From an uncultured Collinsella sp. (GTDB taxonomy: Bacteria; Actinomycetota; Coriobacteriia; Coriobacteriales; Coriobacteriaceae): DNA of 64,000 nucleotides. The notes below the pieces were generated by a model. The model did no database searches. It saw only the letters and a list, made by a program, of their open reading frames with translations, and was not told the DNA's origin. The stretch spans positions 1 through 64,000 of the forward strand of contig UQLB01000010.1 of NCBI GenBank assembly GCA_900541725.1, given 5' to 3'. The position numbers and the translations under genes are program-made. Shown in pieces: positions 35,989 through 44,881 of the stretch (positions are counted from its first letter, which is position 1; the number at the start of each line of letters is the position of its first letter).

Positions 35989-36801
35989 ATGACAGCTATC
36001 GATCGAGACCGGGCGCGCGCGGCCTTCAAAAGCTACACCGATGCCTACGACGCCACCAACCCACGCATCGCGCTCAAAATCGAGCATACGTACCACGTGG
36101 CCGAGGCATGCGATGCCGTAGCGCGCGAGCAGGGCTGGTCGTCAGAAGATATTGACTTGGCGTGGCTTTGCGGCCTGCTACACGATATGGGCCGCTTTGA
36201 GCAGCTGCGGCGCTGGGACACCTTTAAGGACGCCGAGAGCATGAGCCATGCAACACTGGGCGTCGAGGTCCTCTTTGGCGAGAACCCCGCCGATGCACCC
36301 GCCGTAACGAGCATCCGCGACTTTATCGATGACCCGGCAGAAGATGAGCTCATCCGAGCGAGCATTGCCTATCACAGCGATTTCCGTCTACCCGCACAGC
36401 TCGACGAGCGCACGCGGCGCTTCTGCGACATCGTGCGCGACGGCGACAAGGTCGACATTATGCGCACCATCGCCGACAGCACCGTCGATACCATCCTCAA
36501 GGTGGACGAGAAGACGTTTCTCGCCAGCCATCTCTCATCGCCGACACTTGCCGCCTTTGAGGAGCGTCGCTGCGTCTCACGCGAAGAGCGCGAGGAGCCG
36601 GCAGACTTCCTGGTAGGGCTCATCTGCTTTATGTTTGAACTTGTCTATCCCGCAAGTCGCGCGCTGGCGCGCGAGCAAGGCGATATCTACCGCCTGCTCG
36701 ACGCGCCCTTTGGCATTACGCGGCCCTTCACCGATCCCGCCACGCAAGCGACCTGGGAGCGCCTAAAGGGCGAGATGCGCGACTGGCTGGCGCGTGCCTA
36801 G
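35989..36801 (+). CDS. HD domain phosphohydrolase-type protein
   Basis: A 270-residue protein with an N-terminal HD domain. Metal ligands are in HTYHVAEAC and the HD pair of LLHDMGRFEQ, with further ligands in HATLGVE and AYHSD. Family members are phosphodiesterases or nucleotide phosphohydrolases; substrate unknown. AGGAAG lies seven bases before the ATG. Its stop codon overlaps that of the convergent etfA by four bases. Confidence 0.83.
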   Translation: MTAIDRDRARAAFKSYTDAYDATNPRIALKIEHTYHVAEACDAVAREQGWSSEDIDLAWLCGLLHDMGRFEQLRRWDTFKDAESMSHATLGVEVLFGENPADAPAVTSIRDFIDDPAEDELIRASIAYHSDFRLPAQLDERTRRFCDIVRDGDKVDIMRTIADSTVDTILKVDEKTFLASHLSSPTLAAFEERRCVSREEREEPADFLVGLICFMFELVYPASRALAREQGDIYRLLDAPFGITRPFTDPATQATWERLKGEMRDWLARA

Positions 36802-38003
36802 CGCTCAAGCTGGGCCAGCAGCTCCTCGACGACCTCGACGGCGTCGCCGACAACCTTGTACTGGGCGGCGCCAAAGATGGGGGCATCCGGATCATCGTTG
36901 ATGGCGATAATGCACTCCGCCCCACCGATGCCAGCAAGATGCTGGATGGCACCCGAGACACCGATACTCACAAGGAGCTTGGGCGAGACCGACACGCCCG
37001 TCTGGCCGATCTGGTGGCGATACTCCAGCCAGCCGGCCTCCACGACGGGGCGCGTGCAGCCGAGCTCGGCACCGAGGGCCTCGGCGAGTTTTCGCATCAA
37101 CGGCAGGTTTTTCTTGGAACCAATGCCGCGGCCTACCACGACCAGACGCTCGGCATCGGCAATCGAAGCCTGCTGCCCCCACTCCTCGGCGGGAATCGAG
37201 ATCTCGACGCGGGCCTTAACGTCATCCGCCAGTGATACCTGGACAATCGTGCCGGAGCGGCTGTAGTCAAAGTCGGGCGCCTTAAAGATGCCGGGACGTA
37301 CCGTCGCCATCTGAGGGCGGTGGTTGGGACAAACGATGGTGGCCATCAGGTTACCGCCAAACGCCGGGCGCGTCTGCTGCAACAGGCCCGTCTCCGTATC
37401 CATCGAAAGCACGGTGCAGTCGGCCGTAAGGCCCGTCTGCAAGCGCACGGCAACGCCAGGTGCCAGCTCGCGGCCAAAGGCGGTCGCGCCGTACAGAATG
37501 GCCTCGGGCTTGCGCTCGGCCACCAAATCGCAGATCAAGCGGGCGTAGACCTCCGCGTCGTTTTGGCGCAGGCGCTCGTCACGACAGACCATAACTTCAT
37601 CTGCACCAGCACAGACCAGATGCTCCAACTCCTCAAGCGAGCCCTCGGGGCCCATGCCGACCAGCGCTACCAAACGGCAGCCACGGGCATTGGCAAGCTC
37701 GCGACCCTTGCCCATGAGCTCATAGGCCACAGGGGCTACGGCGTCATGCTCGTCAGTCTGCACAAACACCCAAATGTCTTGGTATGCGTCGAGATCGACT
37801 GCGCCAGTGGCCTCATCGCGTTCAATCGAGATAGCGTTGACGGGACAGGCGTCGACGCACCCGCCGCACAGAATGCAGCCGTCGGTTACGCGGGCGCAGC
37901 GGTTGGGCCGCTCGCCCTCTACCACAATGCCGCCCGAGGCGCAGGCGCGGACGCAGCGACCGCAGCCAATACAGGCTTCGCTATCGATAATCAGTCCGCT
38001 CAT
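36798..38003 (-). CDS. etfA: electron transfer flavoprotein alpha subunit with ferredoxin domain
   Basis: A 401-residue EtfA. Two 4Fe-4S motifs lead the chain (CIGCGRCVRACASG from residue 11, CILCGGCVDACPVN from about 43), then the EtfA N-domain. The FAD-binding C-domain follows with VVVGRGIGSKKN, IGQTGVSVSPKLLVSIGVSGAIQH and AINDDPDAPIF. The ferredoxin fusion is the hallmark of EtfA in lactate dehydrogenase/Etf electron-bifurcating complexes of anaerobes. It starts directly after the etfB stop and ends the operon. Confidence 0.93.
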   Translation of the reverse strand: MSGLIIDSEACIGCGRCVRACASGGIVVEGERPNRCARVTDGCILCGGCVDACPVNAISIERDEATGAVDLDAYQDIWVFVQTDEHDAVAPVAYELMGKGRELANARGCRLVALVGMGPEGSLEELEHLVCAGADEVMVCRDERLRQNDAEVYARLICDLVAERKPEAILYGATAFGRELAPGVAVRLQTGLTADCTVLSMDTETGLLQQTRPAFGGNLMATIVCPNHRPQMATVRPGIFKAPDFDYSRSGTIVQVSLADDVKARVEISIPAEEWGQQASIADAERLVVVGRGIGSKKNLPLMRKLAEALGAELGCTRPVVEAGWLEYRHQIGQTGVSVSPKLLVSIGVSGAIQHLAGIGGAECIIAINDDPDAPIFGAAQYKVVGDAVEVVEELLAQLER

Positions 38004-38819
38004 CTATGCCATCCCCTCGATAATCTTGGCAAGCTTTGCCGCCTGCTCGGTCGGTGTGCCCTCAACGGCTTCGCACGTTTGATCGCGGTCGGGCACAAAC
38101 GAGCGCACAACCTGCGTCGGCGAGCCAGCAAGGCCGCAACGCGCGGGGTCGGCATGCACGTCGGCAGCGCTGACCACGCGCACGTCCGCCTCCTCTGCCG
38201 CACGAATACCGGCAATGCTCGGCATGCGCAGCTGGCCGATCTCCTTAGCGGTCGTCATCGCACACGGCATCTCAAGATAGACCGTCTCTTCGCCGGCATC
38301 GCATCCGTGAACGAGTGCCAGCGAACCACACGTCGTAAAGCCCGCGCTCTGCACGCAGCTCACGTCAGTCACGCAGGGAATCTCAAAGGCGCCGGCAAGC
38401 TCGGGGCCAATCTGGGCCGTATCGCCGTCCACCGCCATCTTGCCGCAGATAAGCAGGTCGAAGTCCTCGTCGAGCGCCTCGATACCGCATTTGAGCGCAT
38501 AGGTGGTGGCCAACGTGTCCGCGCCCGCAAAAGCACGGTCGGTCAGCAGCAGCGCGTCGTCGGCGCCGCGGGCGATGCAGTCGCGCAGCAGCGATTCGGT
38601 CGCGGGAATACCCATCGATACCACCGTCACGCGCACATCCATACCAAAGCCGATAAAGTCGTCCTTGAGCGCCAGCGCGCATTCCAGGGCGCTTGCGTCA
38701 AAGGGGTTGATGACCGCCTGCTTACCATCGCGCACAATGGTATTGGTCTTGGGATCCATCTTGACCTCGGTGCTTCCCGGCACCGCCTTGACGCACACCA
38801 CCATATGGAAATCGCTCAT
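38004..38819 (-). CDS. etfB: electron transfer flavoprotein beta subunit
   Basis: A 271-residue EtfB partner of the ferredoxin-fused EtfA. Signatures are VCVKAVPGSTEVKMDP, NPFDASALECALALKD and the nucleotide-binding LLICGKMAVDGDTAQIGPELA. In bifurcating Etf this subunit carries the NAD/FAD bifurcation site. A GTG at 38825 overlapping the previous stop (GTGA) or an ATG at 38819 are both possible starts. Translation is coupled to the upstream FAD oxidase gene. Confidence 0.93.
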   Translation of the reverse strand: MSDFHMVVCVKAVPGSTEVKMDPKTNTIVRDGKQAVINPFDASALECALALKDDFIGFGMDVRVTVVSMGIPATESLLRDCIARGADDALLLTDRAFAGADTLATTYALKCGIEALDEDFDLLICGKMAVDGDTAQIGPELAGAFEIPCVTDVSCVQSAGFTTCGSLALVHGCDAGEETVYLEMPCAMTTAKEIGQLRMPSIAGIRAAEEADVRVVSAADVHADPARCGLAGSPTQVVRSFVPDRDQTCEAVEGTPTEQAAKLAKIIEGMA

Positions 38820-38821
38820 CT

Positions 38822-40423
38822 TCACGCGCCCCCTTTCTGGACGAGTTCATCCAAGAGCTTCTCCGAAAACAGGTTGCCACGACCCAGTTGCCCGGCAGGA
38901 TCGAGCTGTAGCTTGAGTCGAGCCGATTCGACCATGGCATCGTGGCCGTACATCGTCTCCAAAAAGCCCGCCTTAATCTTGCCGACGCCATGCTCGGCAG
39001 AAACGGCGCCGCCCATTGCCGTAACCTCGGCAGCCCACTGGGCAAAGAGCTCGCCACCGCGGCGGTAATCCTCAGAGTCGCGCGGGAGGATATTCACATG
39101 CAGATGGTTGTTACCAATGTGTCCCCAGGCGGCAGACTCAAGCCCGCTTTCGGCCAGCGTGCGGCGATAGAGCGCAACGACATCGGCCAGGCGCGCGTTG
39201 GGCACCGACATGTCCGAACCCAGCTTGGTGATGGTGGGGTCGGTGCGACGACGCTCATCGATGAGCATGTTGACACTCTCGGGGACCGCATGGCGGAAGA
39301 ATCGCTGGCATTCGCGATCGACCTCGGTGCGCGCGACCCAGGTCGCATCGTCACGGCCGCCCGCAAGCTCCAATACCCACCCCAGGTGATACAGTTCCTC
39401 AATCGCCTGGGCTTCATCATCGCAGTCGAGCTCCACGTAAACGCAGACCTTGGCCTCTTTGTCGAGCGCCGGCAGCGAGGCGAACGCGGTCGACTGCTCG
39501 CGCTGGCGACGTAGGATATCCAGGGCGCCCTCATCGAAATATTCGATAGCCGCCGCACGGGATAGAACGGGGCGCACGGAATCGGTGAAGGACACGGCCT
39601 TGTCTTCGCTATCGAAAAAGCAGCTCACACCCCAAACGACCGCCGGTGCCGGCTGCAGGGCAATCTCGAGCTCCGTAATGACGCCGAGCGTGCCGCAGGC
39701 GCCGATAAAGAGGTCGATGGCATCCATGTCGTCCGCAACAAAATAGCCCGAAGCATTTTTGGTCTTGGGCATGGTGTAGGCGGGAAGATCGAGCTCGAGC
39801 GCACGGCCTTCCGTTGTCACGAGCGAAAGGCGGCGACCGTGCGCAAAAACCTCGCCGCGCTGAAGCTCGACCAGGTCGCCATCGGTCAGCGCGACGTGAA
39901 GGCCCGTGACGTGCGGACGCATGGGGCCGTAAGCGTAGCTACGGGCGCCGGAAGCGTTGCATGCCGCCATACCGCCCAGGCAGGCAGATGCCTCGGTGGG
40001 ATCGGTAGGAAAGAACTGCTCGGGGGCTTCCTGGAATTCCTCGTAAGCCTTAAGCGAAGCCTGGTCCCAACCTACGGTCGGAAGTATCTTCTTGCCCAGC
40101 TGCTTGCGCAGCTCAGACAGCACGACGCCCGGCTCTACGCGAAGCAGAAAGCGACCCTGTTCATCGCGGCAAAGGCCTAGGTAGCGATTCATACGGGAGG
40201 TATTGAGGATGTGGCCGCCATGGGGCACGGCGCCGGCGGCGAGGCCCGTGCGAGCGCCCTGAACCGTTACCGGGACACGCTCGGCATGGAGCTGCCGCAG
40301 GATGGCGCGAACCTCGTCTTCCGATGTCGGAAACGAAATGCTCGAGGCCTCGCCCGACGAACGAGACTCATCGCGACCGTATTCCTCGTACTCATCGGTG
40401 AAGGGTTTGATGGTTGCAGACAT
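38822..40423 (-). CDS. FAD-linked D-lactate/glycolate dehydrogenase (GlcD/Dld type)
   Basis: A 533-residue PCMH-type flavoprotein. The FAD-binding stretch VTVQGARTGLAAGAVPHGGHILNTSRMN is followed by DPTEASACLGGMAACNASGARSYAYG. The C-terminal oxidase domain ends with GAVSAEHGVGKIKAGF. With the two Etf genes behind it (four-base overlap), it matches the lactate dehydrogenase-EtfAB complexes that oxidise lactate with NAD by confurcating electrons from reduced ferredoxin. Glycolate, D-lactate or another 2-hydroxyacid could be the substrate. GGGGAG supports the ATG at 40423. Confidence 0.9.
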   Translation of the reverse strand: MSATIKPFTDEYEEYGRDESRSSGEASSISFPTSEDEVRAILRQLHAERVPVTVQGARTGLAAGAVPHGGHILNTSRMNRYLGLCRDEQGRFLLRVEPGVVLSELRKQLGKKILPTVGWDQASLKAYEEFQEAPEQFFPTDPTEASACLGGMAACNASGARSYAYGPMRPHVTGLHVALTDGDLVELQRGEVFAHGRRLSLVTTEGRALELDLPAYTMPKTKNASGYFVADDMDAIDLFIGACGTLGVITELEIALQPAPAVVWGVSCFFDSEDKAVSFTDSVRPVLSRAAAIEYFDEGALDILRRQREQSTAFASLPALDKEAKVCVYVELDCDDEAQAIEELYHLGWVLELAGGRDDATWVARTEVDRECQRFFRHAVPESVNMLIDERRRTDPTITKLGSDMSVPNARLADVVALYRRTLAESGLESAAWGHIGNNHLHVNILPRDSEDYRRGGELFAQWAAEVTAMGGAVSAEHGVGKIKAGFLETMYGHDAMVESARLKLQLDPAGQLGRGNLFSEKLLDELVQKGGA

Positions 40424-40439
40424 GCAGAACTCCCCTTTA

Positions 40440-40768
40440 GCTAACTACAGTGTTTGCAGGGAGATGTTACCGCATCGTTTCGTTGACGTGTTCGAGACCG
40501 TCTCCATAATTGAGGATTTTTACGTTCGTGCAATTCGGCGAGCGGCCGCCACATCTCGGCAGGCGATGTTTTTTACACATATCGCTTTGCCGCCAACGAT
40601 CGCGAAATTGGCGCTCAAAAAATGTTGAAGTATTTTTTACCACCAACTACCTGCGACGATGCGAATCCGTCAAGCATTTGGTCAGCTTTTGGTCAAGTTG
40701 TGGCTGATACGGTCGGCATCGACAGCCAAACCGATAGAAGTTTTGGCCCCAGAAGCAGGGAGGTTCCC
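40440..40768. promoter_or_regulatory. divergent intergenic region
   Basis: About 330 bases between the leftward FAD-oxidase operon and the rightward small gene. Promoters for both should lie here. Short T-runs and repeated CGCCGCC/GCGAAAT-like strings are visible, but I could not pin down -35/-10 boxes, an operator or a gene. An open frame runs through the right part into the next gene without a good ribosome-binding site. Confidence 0.35.
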
Positions 40769-41065
40769 ATGGCATATTACTGGCCCCAGTACGGCGTCGC
40801 CATCGAAGTCGACGACGATCCCCATCTCCTGCCTTTCGAAGAAGAGGCATTCCCCGGCACGACGGTCTACCACGTCACCACCGATGTGATCTGCGACCCC
40901 GAGTCGTTCTCGGCACTCGCCCACCACATCGCACGCATCCACGACATCGAGCTCCCTCCCGACTTCGATGAGCTTGTCTACTCGCGCCGCCTGATGCTTC
41001 ATATGCTCTTTGGAGCGGACCCGTCCACGTTCGCACGCGTCTACACCACCAAGGACGCCGCATGA
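40769..41065 (+). CDS. small hypothetical protein, possibly nuclease-derived
   Basis: A 98-residue acidic protein. The stretch YGVAIEVDDDPH followed by TVYHVTTDVICDPESFSALAHHI recalls the C-terminal half of DUF559/Vsr-like nuclease-fold proteins, in which EVD-type strands hold the active site. The N-terminal half of such a fold is missing, so activity is doubtful. GGGAGG five bases upstream supports the ATG at 40769. The stop overlaps the next start (ATGA), so the two are translationally coupled. Confidence 0.6.
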   Translation: MAYYWPQYGVAIEVDDDPHLLPFEEEAFPGTTVYHVTTDVICDPESFSALAHHIARIHDIELPPDFDELVYSRRLMLHMLFGADPSTFARVYTTKDAA

Positions 41066-41571
41066 GCGCGAAGAAGTTGCCCCGACTCGCGAGTCTGGGG
41101 CATCGCAAGAAACTCATCGCTGTCTGTTTGGCTATCGTCTGTGCCCTCGTCGCCGTAGGCTTGTACGCCTGGCAGTCGCAGCCCGTACCCGAAGCGGGCG
41201 CCTCGGTTACGACGGCCGAGGGCAAATCGCGCCAAGAGATCCAAGATGAGCTCGACGCCATCGTCCGCGACAACATGATGACGATCTCGGTCGCTCCGGT
41301 CGCCCAGTTGCAGGAAGGCGGCAAGTTGCGCGTCAACGTGCAAAACGTCCAGGGCAATAAGTTCCCCCAGCGATTCCGCGTCATTCAAAACGACGAGACC
41401 ATTTATGAGTCCGGCATCGTCGAAACCGGCAAGACGGTTGAGACGTGTCCCGCCGGCGACATCGAGGAAGGCGAAGCGTATATCGAAATCCAGGCACTCG
41501 ACACCAAGACCCATGACAACCACGGCAATCCGACGCGCGTCAAGGTCCGGGTGGAACAGGCAGAGAACTAG
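41062..41571 (+). CDS. membrane-anchored hypothetical protein of the surface cluster
   Basis: A 169-residue protein with a basic N-terminus and one hydrophobic segment (IAVCLAIVCALVAVGLYAW, about 19-37), probably an uncleaved anchor or signal. A ~110-residue extracellular beta-rich domain follows, with LRVNVQNVQGN and DIEEGEAYIEIQALD. No family recognised. It begins a rightward run of exported proteins (41.1-44.0 kb). Confidence 0.6.
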   Translation: MSAKKLPRLASLGHRKKLIAVCLAIVCALVAVGLYAWQSQPVPEAGASVTTAEGKSRQEIQDELDAIVRDNMMTISVAPVAQLQEGGKLRVNVQNVQGNKFPQRFRVIQNDETIYESGIVETGKTVETCPAGDIEEGEAYIEIQALDTKTHDNHGNPTRVKVRVEQAEN

Positions 41572-41661
41572 CCCCTAACGCCCGCTGCGTCATTGCGCGC
41601 GGTCACCAACACTCGTCCAATCATCGCGGGGACGGCCCGCGGCAAATAGAAAGGAACGACC

Positions 41662-42261
41662 ATGGACATCACCAGAAACATGAACGGAGCCAGAGCGCTC
41701 GCCGTGGGCGCAGGGCTCGCGCTCGCGCTCGCAATGGGCGCCGCCCCGACGCCAGCTATGGCAGCCGGGCGTGTTGGAAGCACGAAGGTAATGGTCAAGA
41801 CCGAAATCGACAACGTTAATTTCAAAGTTCCGACGGTTATTCCGTTCGTCGCCAAGGCCGACGGCACGCTTCAGGGCCCCTCAGAAGATGCAACCACCAT
41901 CGACAACCTTTCGGCCTACGGCATCCATGTCACCAACATGAAGATCGACGCCATGAACACCTGGACCATTGCCGCCGACGCCAAGACCGGATCCGCGCAG
42001 AACTCCATCGACTTTAAGGTCGGCCCCGACGGCGCGCTCCAGGATGCCAGCGCCGCAACGCAGGGAACGGGAATCGATCTCTCCAAGAACGCAACCTTTG
42101 ATATGGGCTATCAGGGTATTGCCGGCGGTTCGGACAAGATCAAGCTCAAGACGAGCGGAAACGTCGCCCGTGTCACGCGCGACATCTTCCATATAACCGG
42201 CGAAGGCGATCAGGTTGCAACAATCACTTGGACGGTCGAGCCCGGTGCGCACACGGCATAA
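41662..42261 (+). CDS. secreted WxL-like surface protein
   Basis: A 199-residue protein with a clear signal peptide (cleavage near PAMA-AG). The mature part is beta-rich and carries two spaced aromatic motifs, NTWTIAAD in the middle and ATITWTV close to the C-terminus. That layout is the mark of WxL domains, which attach Gram-positive proteins to peptidoglycan without covalent links. The match is by motif only. AAAGGA lies eight bases before the ATG. It is followed, with overlap, by a small sortase-type substrate. Confidence 0.6.
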   Translation: MDITRNMNGARALAVGAGLALALAMGAAPTPAMAAGRVGSTKVMVKTEIDNVNFKVPTVIPFVAKADGTLQGPSEDATTIDNLSAYGIHVTNMKIDAMNTWTIAADAKTGSAQNSIDFKVGPDGALQDASAATQGTGIDLSKNATFDMGYQGIAGGSDKIKLKTSGNVARVTRDIFHITGEGDQVATITWTVEPGAHTA

Positions 42262-42505
42262 GGTGATCGCCCTGGCCGCCGCCGTCAGCATCCTAGCGTT
42301 TGGGCCAGCCATGGCCTTTGCCCAGCAAGAACAGGCTCAGGCCGCCACGCAAGTGACGGTCGACCTCTCGGGGCTCGACCGCGGCAACCACCAGGAACCG
42401 TTGGCGCAGACAGGCGACAAAAAGCAGCTCTTGGCAGCAAGCGTCGCTGCAGCGGGCGCGGGAGCCACCGGCCTCGGACTGTGCATCAAACGCAACCAGC
42501 AATAA
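42245..42505 (+). CDS. small sortase substrate with LAQTG motif
   Basis: An 86-residue protein. The signal-like N-terminus (KVIALAAAVSILAFGPAMAFA) leads to a 30-residue polar segment, then LAQTG, a hydrophobic helix and a basic KRNQQ tail, a complete cell wall sorting signal of the LPXTG type with Ala in place of Pro. The GTG start at 42245 overlaps the previous gene by 17 bases. Tiny LPXTG proteins of this kind accompany WxL proteins in Firmicute csc clusters. No sortase gene is in the window. Confidence 0.65.
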   Translation: MRTRHKVIALAAAVSILAFGPAMAFAQQEQAQAATQVTVDLSGLDRGNHQEPLAQTGDKKQLLAASVAAAGAGATGLGLCIKRNQQ

Positions 42506-42544
42506 GACACAACCAGCTCGCACAATATAAAGCAAGGAGACCCC

Positions 42545-43957
42545 ATGGCATCGAAGAACCTTTTGCCCGCCGTCGCGCTCTGCGGCGCACTCGCAACCGG
42601 AACGCCTGTCGCCGCTTGGGCGACCCCCGTCATGGCGGACTCCTTGCCAGCAGCCCTAAGCCCCGCACCAGACCCGTCGAGCGTCATTGCGTGCAAGCGC
42701 TTTTCGCTCACGCAGGCAACAGTCTCGACCTTGGGGTGCCTTCGCCAGGACACGGACGGCTCGATAGTCGTGGATATCAAGCGTTCGGACAAGACGAACG
42801 GCTCCCAGGCAGGATGCGCCATCTGCACGTGGCGCTCGGCTGTGCTCGATGCAGATGACGATCCTTGCGATTTGGAGCTACGCATCGACATCGCTTCGGT
42901 CGATGACTCGGCGAACGAAGCGAAGGTCGCCTTCGACAGCACGTTTTTCAAAGAAGAAGGAGGTGTATGCCTGGGCTGCGTTGCCTCGCACACCGACGGC
43001 GCGCAGCCCACTCTCTCATTCACGGCATCGTTGCGGATAACCAAAACCAACACCGAGGCCGTCGCAACGGGAGAGACTCCCCTGCTGTTCTACGACGACA
43101 ATGCCGAAGGCGCCAAAATCAAAGACGATAAGCAAAACGGGTCGCTCAGCCTTACTCGAGGGGCGAAACTCTGCCCTATTGAGATCGATGTCCAGGCGCA
43201 AGACAGGCAGCGCGTACTTGCCGACCCGGCGCTCCTCGAAATGGAATGGAATGGAGCTGGAGCCATCGGGATTGCTCCCTTTGCATTGAACGAAATGGCC
43301 TTCCCATCAAAAGATGGGACCACGAACGCAGCCATAACAGAGGATAAAGCAGATAGCGCGTCACTGTCGGCTAACGACATCTCCGCCCCTTCAGAGGAAC
43401 CGGATGAAACTGCTATCGAGTCAAACGATCCCCAACTCGAGGACGGCCTAGGCCTTGCTACGCCTCAAGATGTCGATGAGGGCAACTGCTGCATGCTCAC
43501 CGCACTCGACCACACGACGACCGTCGACGCCGCGAACATCGAAGTTGCCGCCGCCAATCAGCCCGTCCGCAAGTCGGCTATCATCGCATTTCCCGAGTCC
43601 GTCGAGGTCGTCTTTTTGCCATCGGGCGAAATCGTAGCACCAACATTGCTCACCTTGTTAGGCGCCAAGAATACTCGGAACGAAATCAAGAAGATCACGA
43701 TCGTCGACCCTGCAACCACTGCCAAGCTGCGCCTATACGCCGTTGCCCCAGATGGAAGCAAAACCTTGGAATTCGATGGCGACACGCTCCTGGCCTGGCG
43801 ACGTCTGGACATTATGGAAGATGTCTCGTACCAGATTGAACTTGAAGGGTTTGACCGCGCCCGAGATGCCGATATCATCGCCGCGGGCATCGAGTCCCCA
43901 CAACGGCTGATGACGCTACGCTTTGAATACTATCCCTACGTTCCGACGACAACCTAA
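42545..43957 (+). CDS. secreted protein of unknown function, 470 residues
   Basis: A signal peptide (PAVALCGALATGTPVAAWA) leads to a large extracellular part. Two Cys pairs (CAICTW, CLGCVAS) lie in the N-terminal third. An acidic, Ser/Asp-rich linker (about 255-305) follows, then a C-terminal beta-rich domain (IIAFPESVEVVFLPSGEI, SYQIELEGFDRARD). No sorting motif, transmembrane tail or known domain is visible. AAGGAGA precedes the ATG. It is the last and largest gene of the surface cluster. Confidence 0.6.
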   Translation: MASKNLLPAVALCGALATGTPVAAWATPVMADSLPAALSPAPDPSSVIACKRFSLTQATVSTLGCLRQDTDGSIVVDIKRSDKTNGSQAGCAICTWRSAVLDADDDPCDLELRIDIASVDDSANEAKVAFDSTFFKEEGGVCLGCVASHTDGAQPTLSFTASLRITKTNTEAVATGETPLLFYDDNAEGAKIKDDKQNGSLSLTRGAKLCPIEIDVQAQDRQRVLADPALLEMEWNGAGAIGIAPFALNEMAFPSKDGTTNAAITEDKADSASLSANDISAPSEEPDETAIESNDPQLEDGLGLATPQDVDEGNCCMLTALDHTTTVDAANIEVAAANQPVRKSAIIAFPESVEVVFLPSGEIVAPTLLTLLGAKNTRNEIKKITIVDPATTAKLRLYAVAPDGSKTLEFDGDTLLAWRRLDIMEDVSYQIELEGFDRARDADIIAAGIESPQRLMTLRFEYYPYVPTTT

Positions 43958-44075
43958 GGCTTAACCGCTGTACGCCAGACTTAATACCACTCATATAACG
44001 TATTAGACAAGTCGCAATATGCCCTGCGTTCCATTCTGCTACGATTGCCAAGGTGGCATCAATACGGGAGGATCC

Positions 44076-44792
44076 ATGCCGGGTTTGGGAACGATCATCA
44101 ACGTCGCGCTTTTGATTGCAGGCGGTCTTTTGGGATTAGCGGGCGGCCGTTTTATCACACCGCGCATCCAAGATACCCTTATGAAGGCGTCGGGGCTGTG
44201 CGTCCTGTTTATCGGCCTGGGCGGCACTATGCAAAAGATGCTCGTCATCGATGGGAAAGCCCTGGCGACCACCGGCACCACCATGCTGATCGTCTCATTT
44301 GCGCTCGGCTCGCTTATCGGCGAGGCCATCAACCTGGAGGCCGCCATCGAAAACCTCGGCGAATGGCTCAAGCGCAAGACTGGCAGCGAGGGCGATAACG
44401 AGTTTACCAACGCTTTTGTCTCGGCTTCACTCACCGTGTGTATCGGCGCCATGGCCATTGTGGGGTCAATCCAGGACGGCCTGCTCGGCGACTGGTCCAC
44501 ACTCGCCCTGAAGGGTGCACTGGACTGCATCATTGTCTGCACCATGACGGCCTCGCTCGGCCGCGGCTGCATCTTCTCGGCCCTGCCCGTCGCCGTGTTC
44601 CAGGGGACGATCACGCTGTTTGCCGGCGCACTCTCCCCCATCATGACCACCGCAGCCCTCGACAGTCTCTCACTCGTGGGATCCATGCTCATCTTCTGCG
44701 TCGGCGTCAACCTTATCCGACCTCAGACCTTCCGCACGGCCAACATGCTGCCAGCCGTCGTCATTGCCGTCATCTACGCTCTCCTGTTCTAA
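44076..44792 (+). CDS. DUF554 family membrane protein (YdfK/YqgA type)
   Basis: A 238-residue protein with about seven hydrophobic helices and the DUF554 start PGLGTIINVALLIAGGLLGLAGGRFI. Further family marks are IGLGGTMQKML, FVSASLTVCIGAMAIVGSIQDGL and the end VGVNLIRPQTFRTANMLPAVV. Function in the family is unknown. GGAGG four bases before the ATG at 44076 fixes the start. It lies between the surface cluster and the TerB operon, all in the same direction, with gaps of about 90-120 bases. Confidence 0.85.
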   Translation: MPGLGTIINVALLIAGGLLGLAGGRFITPRIQDTLMKASGLCVLFIGLGGTMQKMLVIDGKALATTGTTMLIVSFALGSLIGEAINLEAAIENLGEWLKRKTGSEGDNEFTNAFVSASLTVCIGAMAIVGSIQDGLLGDWSTLALKGALDCIIVCTMTASLGRGCIFSALPVAVFQGTITLFAGALSPIMTTAALDSLSLVGSMLIFCVGVNLIRPQTFRTANMLPAVVIAVIYALLF

Positions 44793-44834
44793 GTCTATCT
44801 ACATAGCGGTATCTCGAACATCTGTTTGATGCTG

Positions 44835-44843
44835 TGCTATGAT
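44835..44843 (+). promoter_or_regulatory. possible extended -10 promoter of the terB-brxD-helicase operon
   Basis: TGCTATGAT, an extended -10 of consensus type, lies 39 bases before the GTG start. The matching -35 at 17 bases (CGAACA) is poor. Confidence 0.35.
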
Positions 44844-44881
44844 ATGAGGTCACCGACACCGTATAGGGAGAGGAGAGGGCG

